Assembly: GCF_034140825.1 (NCBI RefSeq)
Contig: NC_089040.1
Span: forward strand, 7,450,001 to 7,514,000
Direction: 5' to 3'
Origin: Oryza sativa Japonica Group
Lineage: Eukaryota > Streptophyta > Magnoliopsida > Poales > Poaceae
DNA length: 64,000 nt
Numbering within the stretch: position 1 is the first letter of the stretch; the number at the start of each line of letters is the position of its first letter. Both the position numbers and the translations under genes were made by a program. Below, piece by piece: positions 1 through 11,817 of this stretch. The notes under the pieces were generated by a model. The model was not told the origin of the DNA. It saw only the letters and a list, made by a program, of their open reading frames with translations, and searched no databases.

Positions 1-598
1 TGATCAAACGATGGAAAAGTTTTACTTGTTTAACAAAGACCAGGCTAAAGACGGGGATGACCAAAAGATGGGAAAATTTTACTTGTACAATAAAGACCAG
101 GCCAATGATTGGGATGACCAAAAGATGGAGAGGTTTTACTTGTATAACAAAGGCCATGCCAATGAAGGAGATGATCAAACAATGGAAAAGTTTTACTTGT
201 ATAACAAAGGCCATGCCAATGAAGAGGATGATCAAACAATGGAAAAGTTTTACTTGTATAACAAAGGCCAAGCTAAAGACGGGGATGACCAAAAGATGGA
301 AAAAAATTACTTATACAATAAAGACCAAGCCAATGATTGGGATGACCAAAAGATAGAGAAGTTTTACTTGTATCATGAAGGCAAGGCCAATTATAGGGAT
401 GACCAAAATATGGAAAAATTTTATTTATACAAGAAAGGTCAGGCCAACGATGAGGTTGACCGTAGGATGGACAGGTGTAGGATGGACAGGTTTTACTTGT
501 ATAACAAAGACCAAGCCAATGATTGGAATGATGAAAAAAGGGGGAGTTTTACTTGTACAACAAAGACCAAACCAACGGTGAGGATGACCATAAGATAG
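1..598 (+). repeat. Coding tandem repeat, about 10 units of 54-60 nt
   Basis: The first exon of the BURP gene is built from about ten head-to-tail units, each starting near the motif TTTTACTTGT (about bases 19, 78, 136, 191, 248, 306, 362, 420, 492 and 547). Units translate to acidic, Lys/Tyr-rich peptides with FYLYNK as the fixed core. Unit length varies in multiples of three except for the final unit, which carries the frame change. Confidence 0.9.
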
Positions 599-1782
599 GT
601 GAGTATGTATATTCATAATCCTGGTAGTTTACACATTAATAACAAACTTATATGTTCACTACCAAACTTGAGAGCTAACAGTGGGTGCAAAAAGGTTAGG
701 AAAATAAATTTGACTGTCAAAAAAGTATTTTCGTGGGTGGATGTGAGAGGGAGGGGAAATTAGGGTTTAGAGCTTGGCTTTGGGAGTTTTATATGATAGA
801 TTTATGGCCCATCCATGATTTTTTTTTATTTTAAGTAAACCCATAAAAAATACATTTTTCTGTAGTTCGCTTGCTAGACCAATATAAAATATAACCAACC
901 TCAGGATAACTCTAAAGTTTGGTAGTGGTTATTGTTGTTGTACGAAGGCAATGGGTTATAGCAATCTAAATTTTATACCAGCTATTGTTGACTTCATTAT
1001 AATTAACTAATTTTTACCTCAACACAAATTGCTTAGGAGAGGAGCATAAGTATATTCACAGCCACGGACATGGTCATGTTCATTTTCCGGAAGGAGCAAA
1101 AGATTTGTACTTCTTCGAGGACAATCTAGCACCTGGATCAGTTCTCATCACTCGTATTCTGTCCGCGAGACAAAGCTCCATTTTTCTACACCGGAACAAT
1201 TCAAAGCACATCCCATTCTCCATGAAGAACATCACTGACATCCTCACCATGTTTTCGCCTGTGTCAGCCACCATGGCCGATGGCATTGCAGCGACATTGC
1301 AGGCCTGTGAGCACACAGGAATGGTCCATGGCGAGAAGGCTAAATGCGCTACGTCGATCGAGTCATTGCTTGATGTCGTTGTGTCCTCGCTAGGCACAAA
1401 GCTTGTCCGGGCCTTGACCCCTGGAGCTCCAATGGAAGGTGTGCCGTCGCTAAGGTACATCGTGGCCTCTGCTACACCGGTGCCCAACTCCCAGAGTATG
1501 CTAGCTTGCCATGACATGCTATACCCCTACAAGGTGTTCTTCTGTCACACGCCCAAGCAAACCAGGTTATATCAGGTGTCACTGGTCAGCGGTGAATCTG
1601 GTCGACCGCTCATTGATGGATTATTGGCTGTGTGCCACCAAAACACGTCGGACTGGGACACTGGCCACCCATTCTTCCATTTTATGGATGTGAAGCCAGG
1701 AGAGACCACTGCCTGCCACTTCTTCGGTAGAGGAAGCATTATATGGGTGCCAGTGCCATCCGTGAAAGAAGCAACCCAGTAA
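1..1782 (+). CDS. BURP-domain protein gene, 5' truncated by window edge, probable frameshift
   Basis: Two exons are visible: 1-598 (open to the window edge, frame starting at base 2) and 1037-1782, with donor GTGAGT at 599 and acceptor TTGCTTAG ending at 1036. Exon 2 encodes a C-terminal BURP domain: the CH-X10-CH pair (CHDMLYPYKVFFCH), then CH about 28 residues on and CH after 25 more, ending near RGSIIWVPVP. Exon 1 is a run of 19-20 residue repeats of the type FYLYNKDQANDWDDQKMEK. BURP proteins are secreted plant wall or apoplast proteins; the signal peptide would lie upstream of the window. Oddity: the last repeat (about 535-550) lacks 4 nt, so the upstream repeat frame stops at 598, while only the shifted frame (EFYLYNKDQTNGEDDHKI) joins exon 2 correctly. 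The gene is therefore either broken, mis-sequenced or spliced differently. Family is secure; activity is not. Confidence 0.85.
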
Positions 1783-2284
1783 GCTAATCTATGTATGTTG
1801 TTTCTGGTGTATGTGTGTGTGCACGCGCGCAAGTGCACAGTACTTGTGAGTGTAATAAGAGATCTTGTAGCTTAATTAGTACTTTCTTCTGTGTTTGATG
1901 TTATGCCACACTTACCTATCAGTTGGAGCTACTTGATTGTACTGATTACTGCCTGTTCTATGCATGGCACTGCCATGTTATATATTTACATGTCCATATC
2001 TCTGTTGTATTCACCATAGGTCGATCGCTCAAGAGGAGATCAGAATTGTCATGCGGTGAAGAGCAACCATGTTGATATGGGAGACTCCTCAACACCCACA
2101 ATTAGTGACCTTTTATAAGTAATTGACAATATTCTCAGGGTTGAGCTGCACTTCACAGAACACTACCTAATGGGGCCGTAGGCTAGCACCGAACAGCATA
2201 GTGGCCGCATCACAACATTCGATCTGTTAACATTATTGCATTGGTTTGACTGGTTCTAATTGGAGTATGGGACATTAATTGATA
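1783..2284. other. BURP 3' flank, no gene seen
   Basis: AT-rich 3' flanking sequence with a TG/GC-alternating tract near 1810-1830. I see no further coding region or recognisable repeat until the small MITE at 2285. Confidence 0.6.
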
Positions 2285-2364
2285 CTCCCTCCATCCCAAA
2301 ATAAATACAGCTTTGTAATTTAAATTTGAACTATATAGCTACACTTATTTTGGGAGGAAGGGAG
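2285..2364. mobile_element. Small Stowaway-like MITE
   Basis: 80 bp element with inverted ends CTCCCTCCATCCCAAAATAA and its near complement, flanked by TA at 2283-2284 and 2365-2366. This is the Tc1/mariner-type Stowaway signature (TA duplication, CTCCCTCC terminus). Confidence 0.8.
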
Positions 2365-2622
2365 TATCACCCAGTCATAATACTCATGCATGTTAGCAGC
2401 ATGCTTTTTGGAACGAATAATGTTCAGAGTTGAATGCAAGGAGCACCGGTCTAGCCAATTGGCAACAAATTGAGATACTCTGCCTTTAAAGGCACCGTAC
2501 CTTTGTCACTGACAGGTGGGCCCATGGTTCATTGGGCCAACGTGTCAATGACATAGACACCTGTCAAGGTTACAGATAAGACATACCTCCTATCCTACGA
2601 TTGACCGAGTGTACCGGATTGG
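2365..2622. other. Intergenic, nothing recognised
   Basis: Unique-looking sequence between a MITE and an LTR fragment. No supported ORF. Confidence 0.5.
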
Positions 2623-3706
2623 TGTTGACAGTCGTTATCGATCAGTTTCACCCGCCAATACTACTAAAATAAAGGAAAACTAGTTATGCTTGAAATGCAT
2701 ATTTATGTTAGAATAAGTTATATTCCACTAGCACTAGGATTCTAACCTCTTGCAGAGAATAAATACAAAATAGAGGAGAATCGGCAGCAGAACATACAAT
2801 CGATCAATCAGATGCTGTCGAGAATCAGACTTGCGGACAAGTGGGTTGAGAACACCAAATTGACACGACCAAAATAGCCCAAAATTCATAAGTCTGCAGA
2901 AAGGAACAAAAGAGGAGGCCACCTGCCGAAAATGGGCCAGAAAAGCCCAGCCCATGGTTCAGCCGAACCCTCCCAAGCGCCGTTGGATGCAGGGTTTCTT
3001 CTGGATGGCTTGGAACACTCCCCAATGACGGTTGAAGGGCATTTCTGACCATTCCAACCACAACAACCATCACTGGGAGGCTATATAAAGCTCTCTCATC
3101 CTCCACTCCATCACACACTCAAGCAAGAGCTTCTCATATTCTCTCAAGTTTACTATAGTCTCTAGAGTATAGTGGAATAGAAATAGAATCGAGTCTTCGG
3201 AAGAGTTCGGGTATGGCTCTAGTAGCTTTTTCTTCTTTCGTAAGACTTGTAATATTTATAGAATATTCTTCTCAATATATTTACGGTACTTTACTTCATT
3301 CTGATCATTCGAGTACCAGCTTTTCGATATATTATTCGAGATATAATTGTCTAGCTAGCTTACTCGGAGATGCAATGGTATGGGTATAATGTTCATTTAT
3401 ATGATTGCTCTATGTCATGATGATGATAGTAGAGTAGTATTTGGTAGCATAAGCGAGGTGCTTAGACTATTGAATATCATTATTTGGGGTTCTATGCTGC
3501 GGGATAGTAGAGGTGGGCCGCTGATGGTAACAGCTTAGCATGGGTATTCCTCCACGTTAGTATATAGTCCTAAGTTACTTTCCTTGGGAGGATACTCCTC
3601 TGTATTTAGCCCCGGTTGGATGGCCATAACGGATTGTCGTAAGGAACTCGGCAACCAGGGATGGTCTCTCGAAACACCAGGAGGGCATCGTAAGGGGGTA
3701 TTGGCT
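2623..3706 (+). mobile_element. LTR fragment, same family as the solo LTR at 29522-31013 but inverted
   Basis: Begins TGTTGACAGTCGTTATCGAT and can be followed, as the reverse complement, through most of the 29522-31013 solo LTR (shared blocks include the start, the CCACTAG/TTCTAAC region and the GGAACTCGGCA region). Homology stops near 3706, where MITE-like sequence (CTCCCTCTGTCCC) begins, so it is a truncated fossil. The more divergent sequence compared with the other copy suggests a moderately old insertion. Confidence 0.75.
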
Positions 3707-4429
3707 ACTCCCTCTGTCCCAAAAAAATTGCATTTCTAGCTCCAGGGCCCTGTCCCACAAAAATTGTATTTCTAGCCATGTGGGGCCCATCAAATTGATT
3801 CATCTAGATACGTTTCCTTAAGTTCTCTCAGCCCTCCATCCCACGATCTAATCAGTTGCCTATCTCTCCCCCATGGCGTCGTTCTTCTCCTCTCCCACAT
3901 CAACTCGTCTCCTTTCCTCCCCTCCCCTCCCCTCCATTGTCCTCCTCCCCTTGCCCTGCTGGGATGGACGATTGTGGCGGCGAAAACTGGCGAAGTATCG
4001 GCAGCCGCATACCCTCGCTTGCTGAAGCGACCCTCTTATTCCACTTCCGAGGTAGAATACCGGTCTACGGCTCATTCCTTAGTAAAAACCAACTTAACAA
4101 GAAATGGGCACACCAGAGTAGCATAGCAGAAACAATTGTAGCGAAACCCATTAAATAAAAACCATAAGAATTTTTTTTTTACCAAAATAATAACACTAAC
4201 AGTACCTTGCTCTTCTAGATCTTCATCACCTTCAACATTAAGTTGATGTAGAGATATGCAACACTTGATCAATTTTGTAGAATCTTCTCTTCACCTAATT
4301 GTTAGCTCAACACTACAAGGAATAATATATCTCCAAATCCCATAATCCAACAAGGAATTTTATGCATGCTCATAAAATAGTGTAGTAAAAGTTCATATTA
4401 AGTAATTTAAAAAAAATCTACTGCATATA
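3707..4429. other. One-ended Stowaway-like sequence and unassigned DNA
   Basis: TA followed by CTCCCTCTGTCCC at 3708 resembles a Stowaway 5' end, but I cannot find a matching right end. The remaining sequence has a C/T-rich stretch (3840-3960) and no supported gene. Confidence 0.4.
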
Positions 4430-5750
4430 AGGCACCACAGGTATTAGAACCTCCGATAGGTTCCTTTCCTGTCGCGTTCGCAGTTTCTACCCGAAACAGA
4501 GAGTGACATATCACTATTCATACACTCTGCAGACGTGTGTTGTTGTACCCATAGACGCCTTAAACCTTTTTAACACCCGCGTTACACCGCCACTACGCCA
4601 GCGCCTAAGCACACTTCATGGTGTATGCCGGCAAGGCTAAGGTCACAAGCTTTTCATCAATCCCATCTGACAATTATCTCTGCGGGTGATTCCCGCAACA
4701 ACGGCAAATCATCGGATCCCGCAATAACGGCGATCCACATTATCTAATCGGATTCCGCAACAACGGCAACCCTCATCGCTAGCCTATGCTCACGGGATTC
4801 CTGGAAGTCCTTAAGCCCGCAGGATAAAGCCATTAATGATGAGGACATCAACACCAACGATACATCCACGCCTCCACAAATACAACTTCATGGTCCTATT
4901 ACTCGCGCTCATGCACGTCAACTCAACTATCAGGTGCGTTCATTCTTGAATTCATATGATTCTTATTTATACCCTGGAGACACGTGCACTCTTGTTTTAC
5001 TCAGGAACAATGGAGAGGATCAAATGGGGAGAGGATTAGCGTGGGATGGATTTGGACTGCAGCACAGCACCAACTTCTGACAGCCGCCACGACTCCATGA
5101 GAACTATGATTTGGGCGTGCAAGTACTTCATGGAAAGCTTGTCAAGTCTACATTCAAATGGATCCAGCCTCATGTCCATATCGGTTCTGGAGTATCTGCA
5201 ATCTTCGTTTTACTACCGAGTCCTTTTCTGTGCACGATGCTGCGCCACCTCTTTGGCCCAATGGGCCGTGTATCAAGTTGGGTCTATTAGGGACGCGTCC
5301 TAGGGATAGAGAATGACCCCAGCACCCCTGTGGTCGTCCTCTTCCTCTTCTTATAGCTTTCTCCGCCGCCAAGAAATCGGGTTTTGTTTAGATCAAAGTA
5401 TAGCGTCGCTACTTTGCCGAGTTGATCCCGTGATCGATTGGATCGCCGGATTGCTTGTTACTGAACCCCACTTGTTACTTCTGTTGATTCAATCCAACAT
5501 CTTTGATTTGGAAATTTAGTTGCTTGTTCATCTTGTTCTTGCTGGTTCTCGATTGCTTGCAGGAACAAATACCCTCGTGGTTGGGCTGATCGTGCATCTG
5601 TCGAGATTCACGACCGCCTCTAGAGTTGGTGTAACGATTGCTAAGGTGCAACATCCCTGGATAGTTATAGTCGGATCGCCAACGTCACTCCATCCAATCG
5701 ACTTATCCCTTTTATCGAAAGATCGGGACACCCTCGAGCACATCAATTAA
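4430..5750 (+). mobile_element. Ty3/gypsy-type remnant: polyprotein tail and LTR-like sequence
   Basis: Around 4890-4960 a short peptide GPITRAHARQLNYQVRSFL resembles the C-terminal tail of rice gypsy polyproteins. It is preceded by LTR-like sequence with repeated CCGCAACAACGGCAA motifs (4680-4770) and followed by LTR-like sequence to about 5750. Broken fossil; boundaries are approximate and no target-site duplication was found. Confidence 0.55.
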
Positions 5751-6525
5751 GAAAGAACTATTAAGCCAGCCTGTCCCATTCCAGGTCATATGGTCGACAC
5801 GATCGCTATGGCGCTTGAATGCCATATAACAGTTGTTATTTAACCTTATGATGATAAATATATGCAACTGAACCCCCACCACCATGGCAAGCTCAGAATA
5901 CATCTGTAGTATGACCGACTGCTCCACCAGTCAATCCAATCCATCAGCATATTTATTTTAATCATAGAAAGTATAATTTAATGCAATGTGATACATATAA
6001 ATTGCAATTACGAAAATATAACAAGAGTTGGTCAAAGGTGTTGGACTTGCCTGAGATACCCACAATCGAAGAACGAATAAATCAATAGAGAAACTCCAAG
6101 AAATCCGAGATAAATGCCCAACTGAAATAGTGTAACAAAATTAAGCTAATTACAAGAACATCAATGCTAATGTGATGCATATGAGATGTTTAAACCTAAT
6201 ATGCTTGGTCTATGATAATAATGGTTATTGATTCTCACTCCATGACCCATCTAGATAGCTTATTGTGTAGAATATGGTTAAATATATTTGTATGATTTAA
6301 TTGGTAAAAATTGTGATTTGTATAACAAACTTTAAATGTGAACTAAAAGATCTAGTTTTAAATGTAAACTAAAAGTTGTATTTGTATGTACTTAAATTGA
6401 GGCTCCATAAACTAAGTTACCAATATGATAAAATGAATAAACAGTGACTGCAATAATATATCAAGATACACAAGAATTTATTTCGAAGATTTTAAACTAA
6501 TTTAAGTATTCTATAATGGTTTCCT
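5751..6525. other. AT-rich intergenic stretch, no feature seen
   Basis: No ORF with recognisable content and no clear repeat termini. Confidence 0.6.
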
Positions 6526-9330
6526 TTGTATTCCAAGTTCTACTACTCAATTTCTTTAATTTCCGCCCATATGCAGCCCGTAAGCAAAAGCCCAACAAAA
6601 CATAACCCACCTTCTTCCTCTTCTTTTTTTTTTCTCGTTCTCTTCCTCTCCCTCACGCTCCACCCAGCGCCGCTGCTTCCCAGGCAGTGCCGTCGCTCTC
6701 CCCTGCGCCTGCTGCCACGCCCCACTCCGGCGACCCTTCTAGCCGCCGCCCCGCAACCGTCGCCGGCCTGAATCGGTTTCTTGGCTCCTCGCTTCTCTGC
6801 CCCTAAGCTAATCCCAGCCACCGGTCTCTTGCTGCTGCAGCCGCCGTGGAGATGGCCGGTGGAAACACAGCGCACGCAACTCCGGTGGCTGCATCCCTTT
6901 CCCCCATAGGTGAGCAACCTATTCCATCCTCCCATATCTGATTCCTATTTGTGATATACTAGTGTGGTGCCCTCTCTTGTATGGTGTTGTTATGTAAACT
7001 GTGATGTACTGGTGATGTTTGTGAATTTGTCGTCCTAATGATTCACTTGATGATGTTATACTCAGGGTTGTATTTACTAGATCTAGAGTTCTAGAGAAAT
7101 TGGATTGCTAACATGGATGATGCCTGTATGTTCATGATGAATGAATGCTAACATGAATAGACCTATGAATTTTATTACTGAAATTAAAATCACACTAATT
7201 TGATTATGTCCTTATATATGCTTGCATATAAACATATATAACTGAAATACTGAAATGGTTAAAATACTAACATGATCAGGTCTCTATGGATATCATACAG
7301 CTTTCAAATAATTTCATGAGCTACTACTAAATTTGCACTTAAACTGAAGAATTGAAGTTATACTTATGCACATACTTACCCATAAGGTCTAGCGGTTCAG
7401 TATTGCTTTCAGTTAATAACTACTCCCTCTGTCCCATAATATAAGGGATTTTCAGTTTTTGCTTGTAACGTTTGACCACTCGTCTTATTCAAATTTTTTT
7501 TGCAAATATAAAAAACGAAAAGTTGTGCTTAAAGTACTGTAGATAATAAAGTAAGTCACAAATAAAATAATTAATAATTTTAAAAAATTTTGAATAAAAC
7601 GAGTGATCAAACATCGCAAGCAAAAACTCAAAATCCCTTATATTATGGGACGGAGGGAGTACATGCATGCATTGGTTTATCCTTTATTAAATTCCATTGA
7701 TAATCATGGTGAAATCTGATGAAACATTATCATGACTCCAAATAGATGGTAATTTATTCCTATATATGATCTACTACTACTACCTCTTATGTGCTGTTTA
7801 TCGTCTCAATATGCTTTAGTGATTAATAACTCAATTTATAAATTGCTTTATTACAATGGTTGATGAGGACAGGAATTAAACTATTGGTCAACTAAATATA
7901 TATACACACATGATTCAAATACTATGCTCTAACATCCTCCCTAGATTATTTACTGCAAAAACCTATATGGTTTTCTGTTTGGTATCCTTAATTGCTCAAT
8001 ATTATTATTTTTACTAAAACCTGCTGCTACATGATCTTCTATATTTTATTCTGAAATACCAGTGCCTCCTGAACTTCTACTATATTCTTAAGGTTAAATT
8101 CAGTCAAGTTATAACTAGTTCTAATTATTTATGTAATCAAGGTTCATACTATAGGGTCTATCCTGAATCCTGATTTCAAGAACTATGCACATATATAAAC
8201 CCTTAACTAAAATGCACTTATAACTTATCTGGGATAATTATTGTTGCTAATTATGAAATGAGATGACTGATCTGTACTTGAATTATACTTCTGAGAATCC
8301 ACTAAATTTAAGACGATACTATCCTGTCCAACTACTCATAAAAACTATGTCTTGCTTATTGAACTAAGGATGCATATTCAGTAATATAACGCCACCTAGT
8401 ACCAGTATATGCACATATCAACACGGCTGCCATCTACTAAGTTCATTTTTTTCAGGTTTAGTGGATATAACTAATTGCATGCACACAACTCCTAAACATA
8501 CTAATATATGCATCAACCAAGAATCATGCCATGATGTGATTTCCCTCGCATTCTAATTTTTTTTCCAGATTACCTTGTTTGATGGTCCTACTGTGGCTGT
8601 GGAAGACTGATGATCATGTGACTCTCTGGTTCTACAGCTTCTTCTGGAATTGGTCAGGGTGTTGCTCTCCTCCTCTTGTTTACTGCTGCTCTTCTGGATT
8701 CTGCTACTTGTTTCTCCTCCTTAAATTGAAACCCCTTGCTCTTCTTGAAACACATGCATCCCCTTTCTTTTCCTTCTACTCACTCACCCTGGTTGTTTTT
8801 CTATGGCTGCTGCTATTGAGATATGGTGTAACTGTGGTGCCGGATTACTAGCTACTGCTCTGCTATTTCTCTCTTTTGAGGTGGTTTTCCAGATGAATTG
8901 CTTGCTGCTATTGCTGTTGTGGCTGAGGCTACTGCGCCATGGCTGTCCCCTATGCTTGTTTCTGGGAGCAATGGCATGGTGTGAAGGGAAGACATGGTTG
9001 GGTTTATTTTGGGGAGATTTTGACTAGTGACTCACCTACCTCATGCAGGAAGAATGCATGCTTGAATCCTGGGCGTGCGTCCCGTCGAAGCGACAGATGA
9101 GGCACTCTTGGTGGATACCTGCGAAGAACCTTTACCTGAATTTGCAAGTCGTGGGGGAGGTGGTTTTGGCGCTGTAAAAACTCCGGACGCAACTGGTCGC
9201 TTGCTCGTTGGTGGAGGCGCCCAGAAAGAGATAGGCTCGGGTAGCCTCTAAGATGGCTTCGCCCGCGGCGTGTGTGTGCTCGCCTTGTTCTTAACCTGTT
9301 GATCACCCCCTGCAATTACTTCTCTGCAAG
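6526..9330 (+). other. Unresolved exon-like region
   Basis: A GC-rich block at 6650-6910 contains ATG at 6852 (MAGGNTAHATPVAASLSPI) followed by a good donor (CCCATAG|GTGAGC, 6909). The next 1.6 kb is AT-rich and intron-like, and a polypyrimidine acceptor (TTTTTTTTCCAG, about 8568) precedes a T/C-rich stretch with hydrophobic ORFs (8579-9030). I do not recognise any protein family. This could be a small expressed locus, a UTR-like region or a captured fragment; the gene model is not supported enough to call a CDS. Confidence 0.3.
7423..7659. mobile_element. Stowaway MITE, 237 bp
   Basis: Inverted termini CTCCCTCTGTCCCATAATAT and complementary ATATTATGGGACGGAGGGAG, flanked by TA at 7421-7422 and 7660-7661. 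The arms pair over most of the length, as expected for the Tc1/mariner-derived Stowaway group. Confidence 0.93.
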
Positions 9331-10941
9331 CATAGCAAACTGAAACAACTGGTTGACAGTTTTAAATTCCTTATTATCAACTATGTCCTGAATTTCGCAC
9401 CTCAATTCCGAGTAAAAATGACAAATAGAATCTTCGGTTCCCTCCACCATTGCTACATCGCGTCAATCCCTTTTGTAGCTCACCATAGTAATCCTGTACA
9501 GATTTATTCCCTTGTTCTAAACGCATCAGTTTCTTGCTTAATTCTCTAAGATAAGATGGTGGAACAAATCTATCGCGCACAGCTACCTTAAGTTCTTCCT
9601 AATTAGTAGGTAAAGCTCCCTCTGCAACTAACCCAGCCAACCAAATATAAGCAACTAACCCAGCCAACCAAATATAAGCAGAATCTTTAAACTCACTAGT
9701 AACTTGACGAACTCGATGTTGCTCAGGCACAAGGTGGCTACTAAATTTTTGCTCTACTATCATCTCCCATTCAAAATATTTCTCAGCATCATAATAACCC
9801 GAAAAAGATGGTATTTTAAACTTAACCTTAGCATAAGGATCATCGGGCACGCAATTATTGATACCTTGTTGGCAGCGCCACTCATACCTATCATTGCAAA
9901 CACAAAAACAACAACAAACAGTAAAGGTTATCCCTAATAATCTGCCACGCGGTGTAGTGATGCCTCTCAACAACTCAAGCAAATGGAGCACCTTACCAAG
10001 CTCTTACAAGTGTCTTACCAGCAATGCTAAGGACGGTACAACCGGTGGCTAGTTCGTGACACCTTGAAGGACGTGATGTGGTGATTGCAATGATTAAAGC
10101 GGTGCTGACCAGAAGTATACATGTGGAGCTTGGGAGGCACAATATATAGTAGCAAAGGGACGCAATTGTGCTAATCAGAAAATGCAAAGTTGAATAATAG
10201 TTCAAAGTACTAGTCAATGTGCTGGCCTATTCTAGACTCAACTCTAGCTCAAGAAAGTACCTGACAACACAAAGGACTAGATATGAATCAATGCACAACT
10301 CTGCACTTTCAAAACATACTTAAAGGATGAATGATGTTTTTTTTTCTCTTTTTCTTTCTTGGTGCAGCTTTTTTTAAGCACTTTTCTGCTTTTTTTCTTT
10401 TTTCTTGGTGCGTCTTTTTCTTTCTTTTTCTTTGCACCTTTCGACCTTTTCTTTTTTTTTACTATTTTTTTCAACAAGAACTAACCACTGACCTTGAACA
10501 GGGACTCAAATGTAAATATGAATATTACAGGGATTCAAATGCAAAGTGCAAAACTAAAATTAGATCACCTCAAAAATGGAATGCTCACATCATGTAGGTT
10601 TCGTTTTTATAAAAATATCTCAAATCCGCTACTTAACAATTCTAGATAGAGAAAAATACGGACAGTCACGGATAGATCTGACGTGATCCGGAGTCTCCTC
10701 AGGTGCACATTACTCCCCTCACGCGCACAGTACGGCAGGAGTTCTAGAAATCGAGCAACTCCAAAACCGTTGGATAAAAATTTCTCTAAATCACAAAAAC
10801 GAAAACCTGACAACGAGACGATTCAATTTTTCAAGGTCCTGGCAACAACCGACGAGATGAAAAACTGGACCCAAAACTGACGTACAACTCACACACTTGA
10901 GTGATAAACCCTAGACCTAAGTGATGAACAGATGCAATACT
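9330..10941 (-). mobile_element. Ty3/gypsy fossil, gag region and 5' leader (minus strand), interrupted by CACTA
   Basis: On the minus strand, 9991-9600 and 9580-9377 encode gag-type peptides (FSGYYDAEKYFEWEMIVEQK; RDRFVPPSYLRELSKKLMRL; SVQDYYGELQKG) typical of the retrotransposon gag domain of rice gypsy elements. Sequence further upstream (10060-10941) behaves as the leader: its last 100 bp, plus 22594 to about 22690 beyond the CACTA insertion, match the leader at 23818-24005 in inverted orientation. It is a broken, old element. Confidence 0.7.
10281..10480. repeat. T/C-rich low-complexity tract
   Basis: Runs of T with C interruptions on the plus strand. The reverse strand gives a lysine-rich ORF that is an artefact of the tract. 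Confidence 0.8.
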
Positions 10942-11190
10942 CACTACAAGAATCCTGTTAATCCGTGATGAAAAATATCTGTCACGGATCACTAGAAAAC
11001 CATCACCAAACAACATCTGTGATGGTTTAAGAAATCATCACGGATTGAGCGTCATGGATTGACATGCGTGACGATTTGTCGAAAACCATCACAGAGTACC
11101 AGAATCGGTGACGGTTTTAAACCGTCACGATATTGCCCAAGACCTAGTTAGTCCAGCCCAAGCCCATTTCCTGTGACGAAAAATAACCGT
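10942..11190. repeat. CACTA left terminal and subterminal repeats
   Basis: Terminal CACTACAAGAA is followed by multiple copies of ATCCGTGATG, TGTCACGGAT and GTGACGGTTTT in both orientations. These arrays are the usual binding region for the element's own DNA-binding protein. Confidence 0.85.
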
Positions 11191-11817
11191 CACGGATGAA
11201 TTGCCACATCATCATAGATGCTTGCATGGTTGCTTACATGGATGATGACATGGACACTACCTCAGCCCATTTGTTAACAGGCCAGAATCAAAGATGGGCT
11301 AATTTTGGCCCAATTTCAGCCATTTTCGCAGCAATTTTTCAGCCTTTTTTGCAAGCCCATTTCAGCATACTGCAGCCCAAATTCGTCACTAATTTTTAGC
11401 CCACTCTTCAGCCCACTACTGCAGCACATATAGCCCATATACACAGCCCATTATCAAACATTCAGCCCACATACACAGCCCACAAGGAATTAATGTAGCA
11501 GCACATTAAATAAAAAAAATCTTATGTTTCCATCCAACAACATATCACATGAATTTTCATCCAGCATCACATTACACAAGTCTTCATCCAACAACAGTTA
11601 CCATACAAAAGTGCACACAGCCAATAACACAGACTCAGGAAATGCATACAAGTCCAGCAGCTTGATTCATGCAGCATGCAGTAGCAGCAAAATGCAAGTA
11701 GCAGCAACAAAATATATACCACCATGTATGACTTAACTTGGTCGAAATTGACTTGACACAAGTTAGCAGCAGCAAAATGCATGTAGTTAGAGGCAAAAGA
11801 TATGCACCATGCATGTC

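Noticed and set aside
10277-10477. Lysine-rich ORF on the minus strand
   Set aside because: Produced by a T/C-rich tract.
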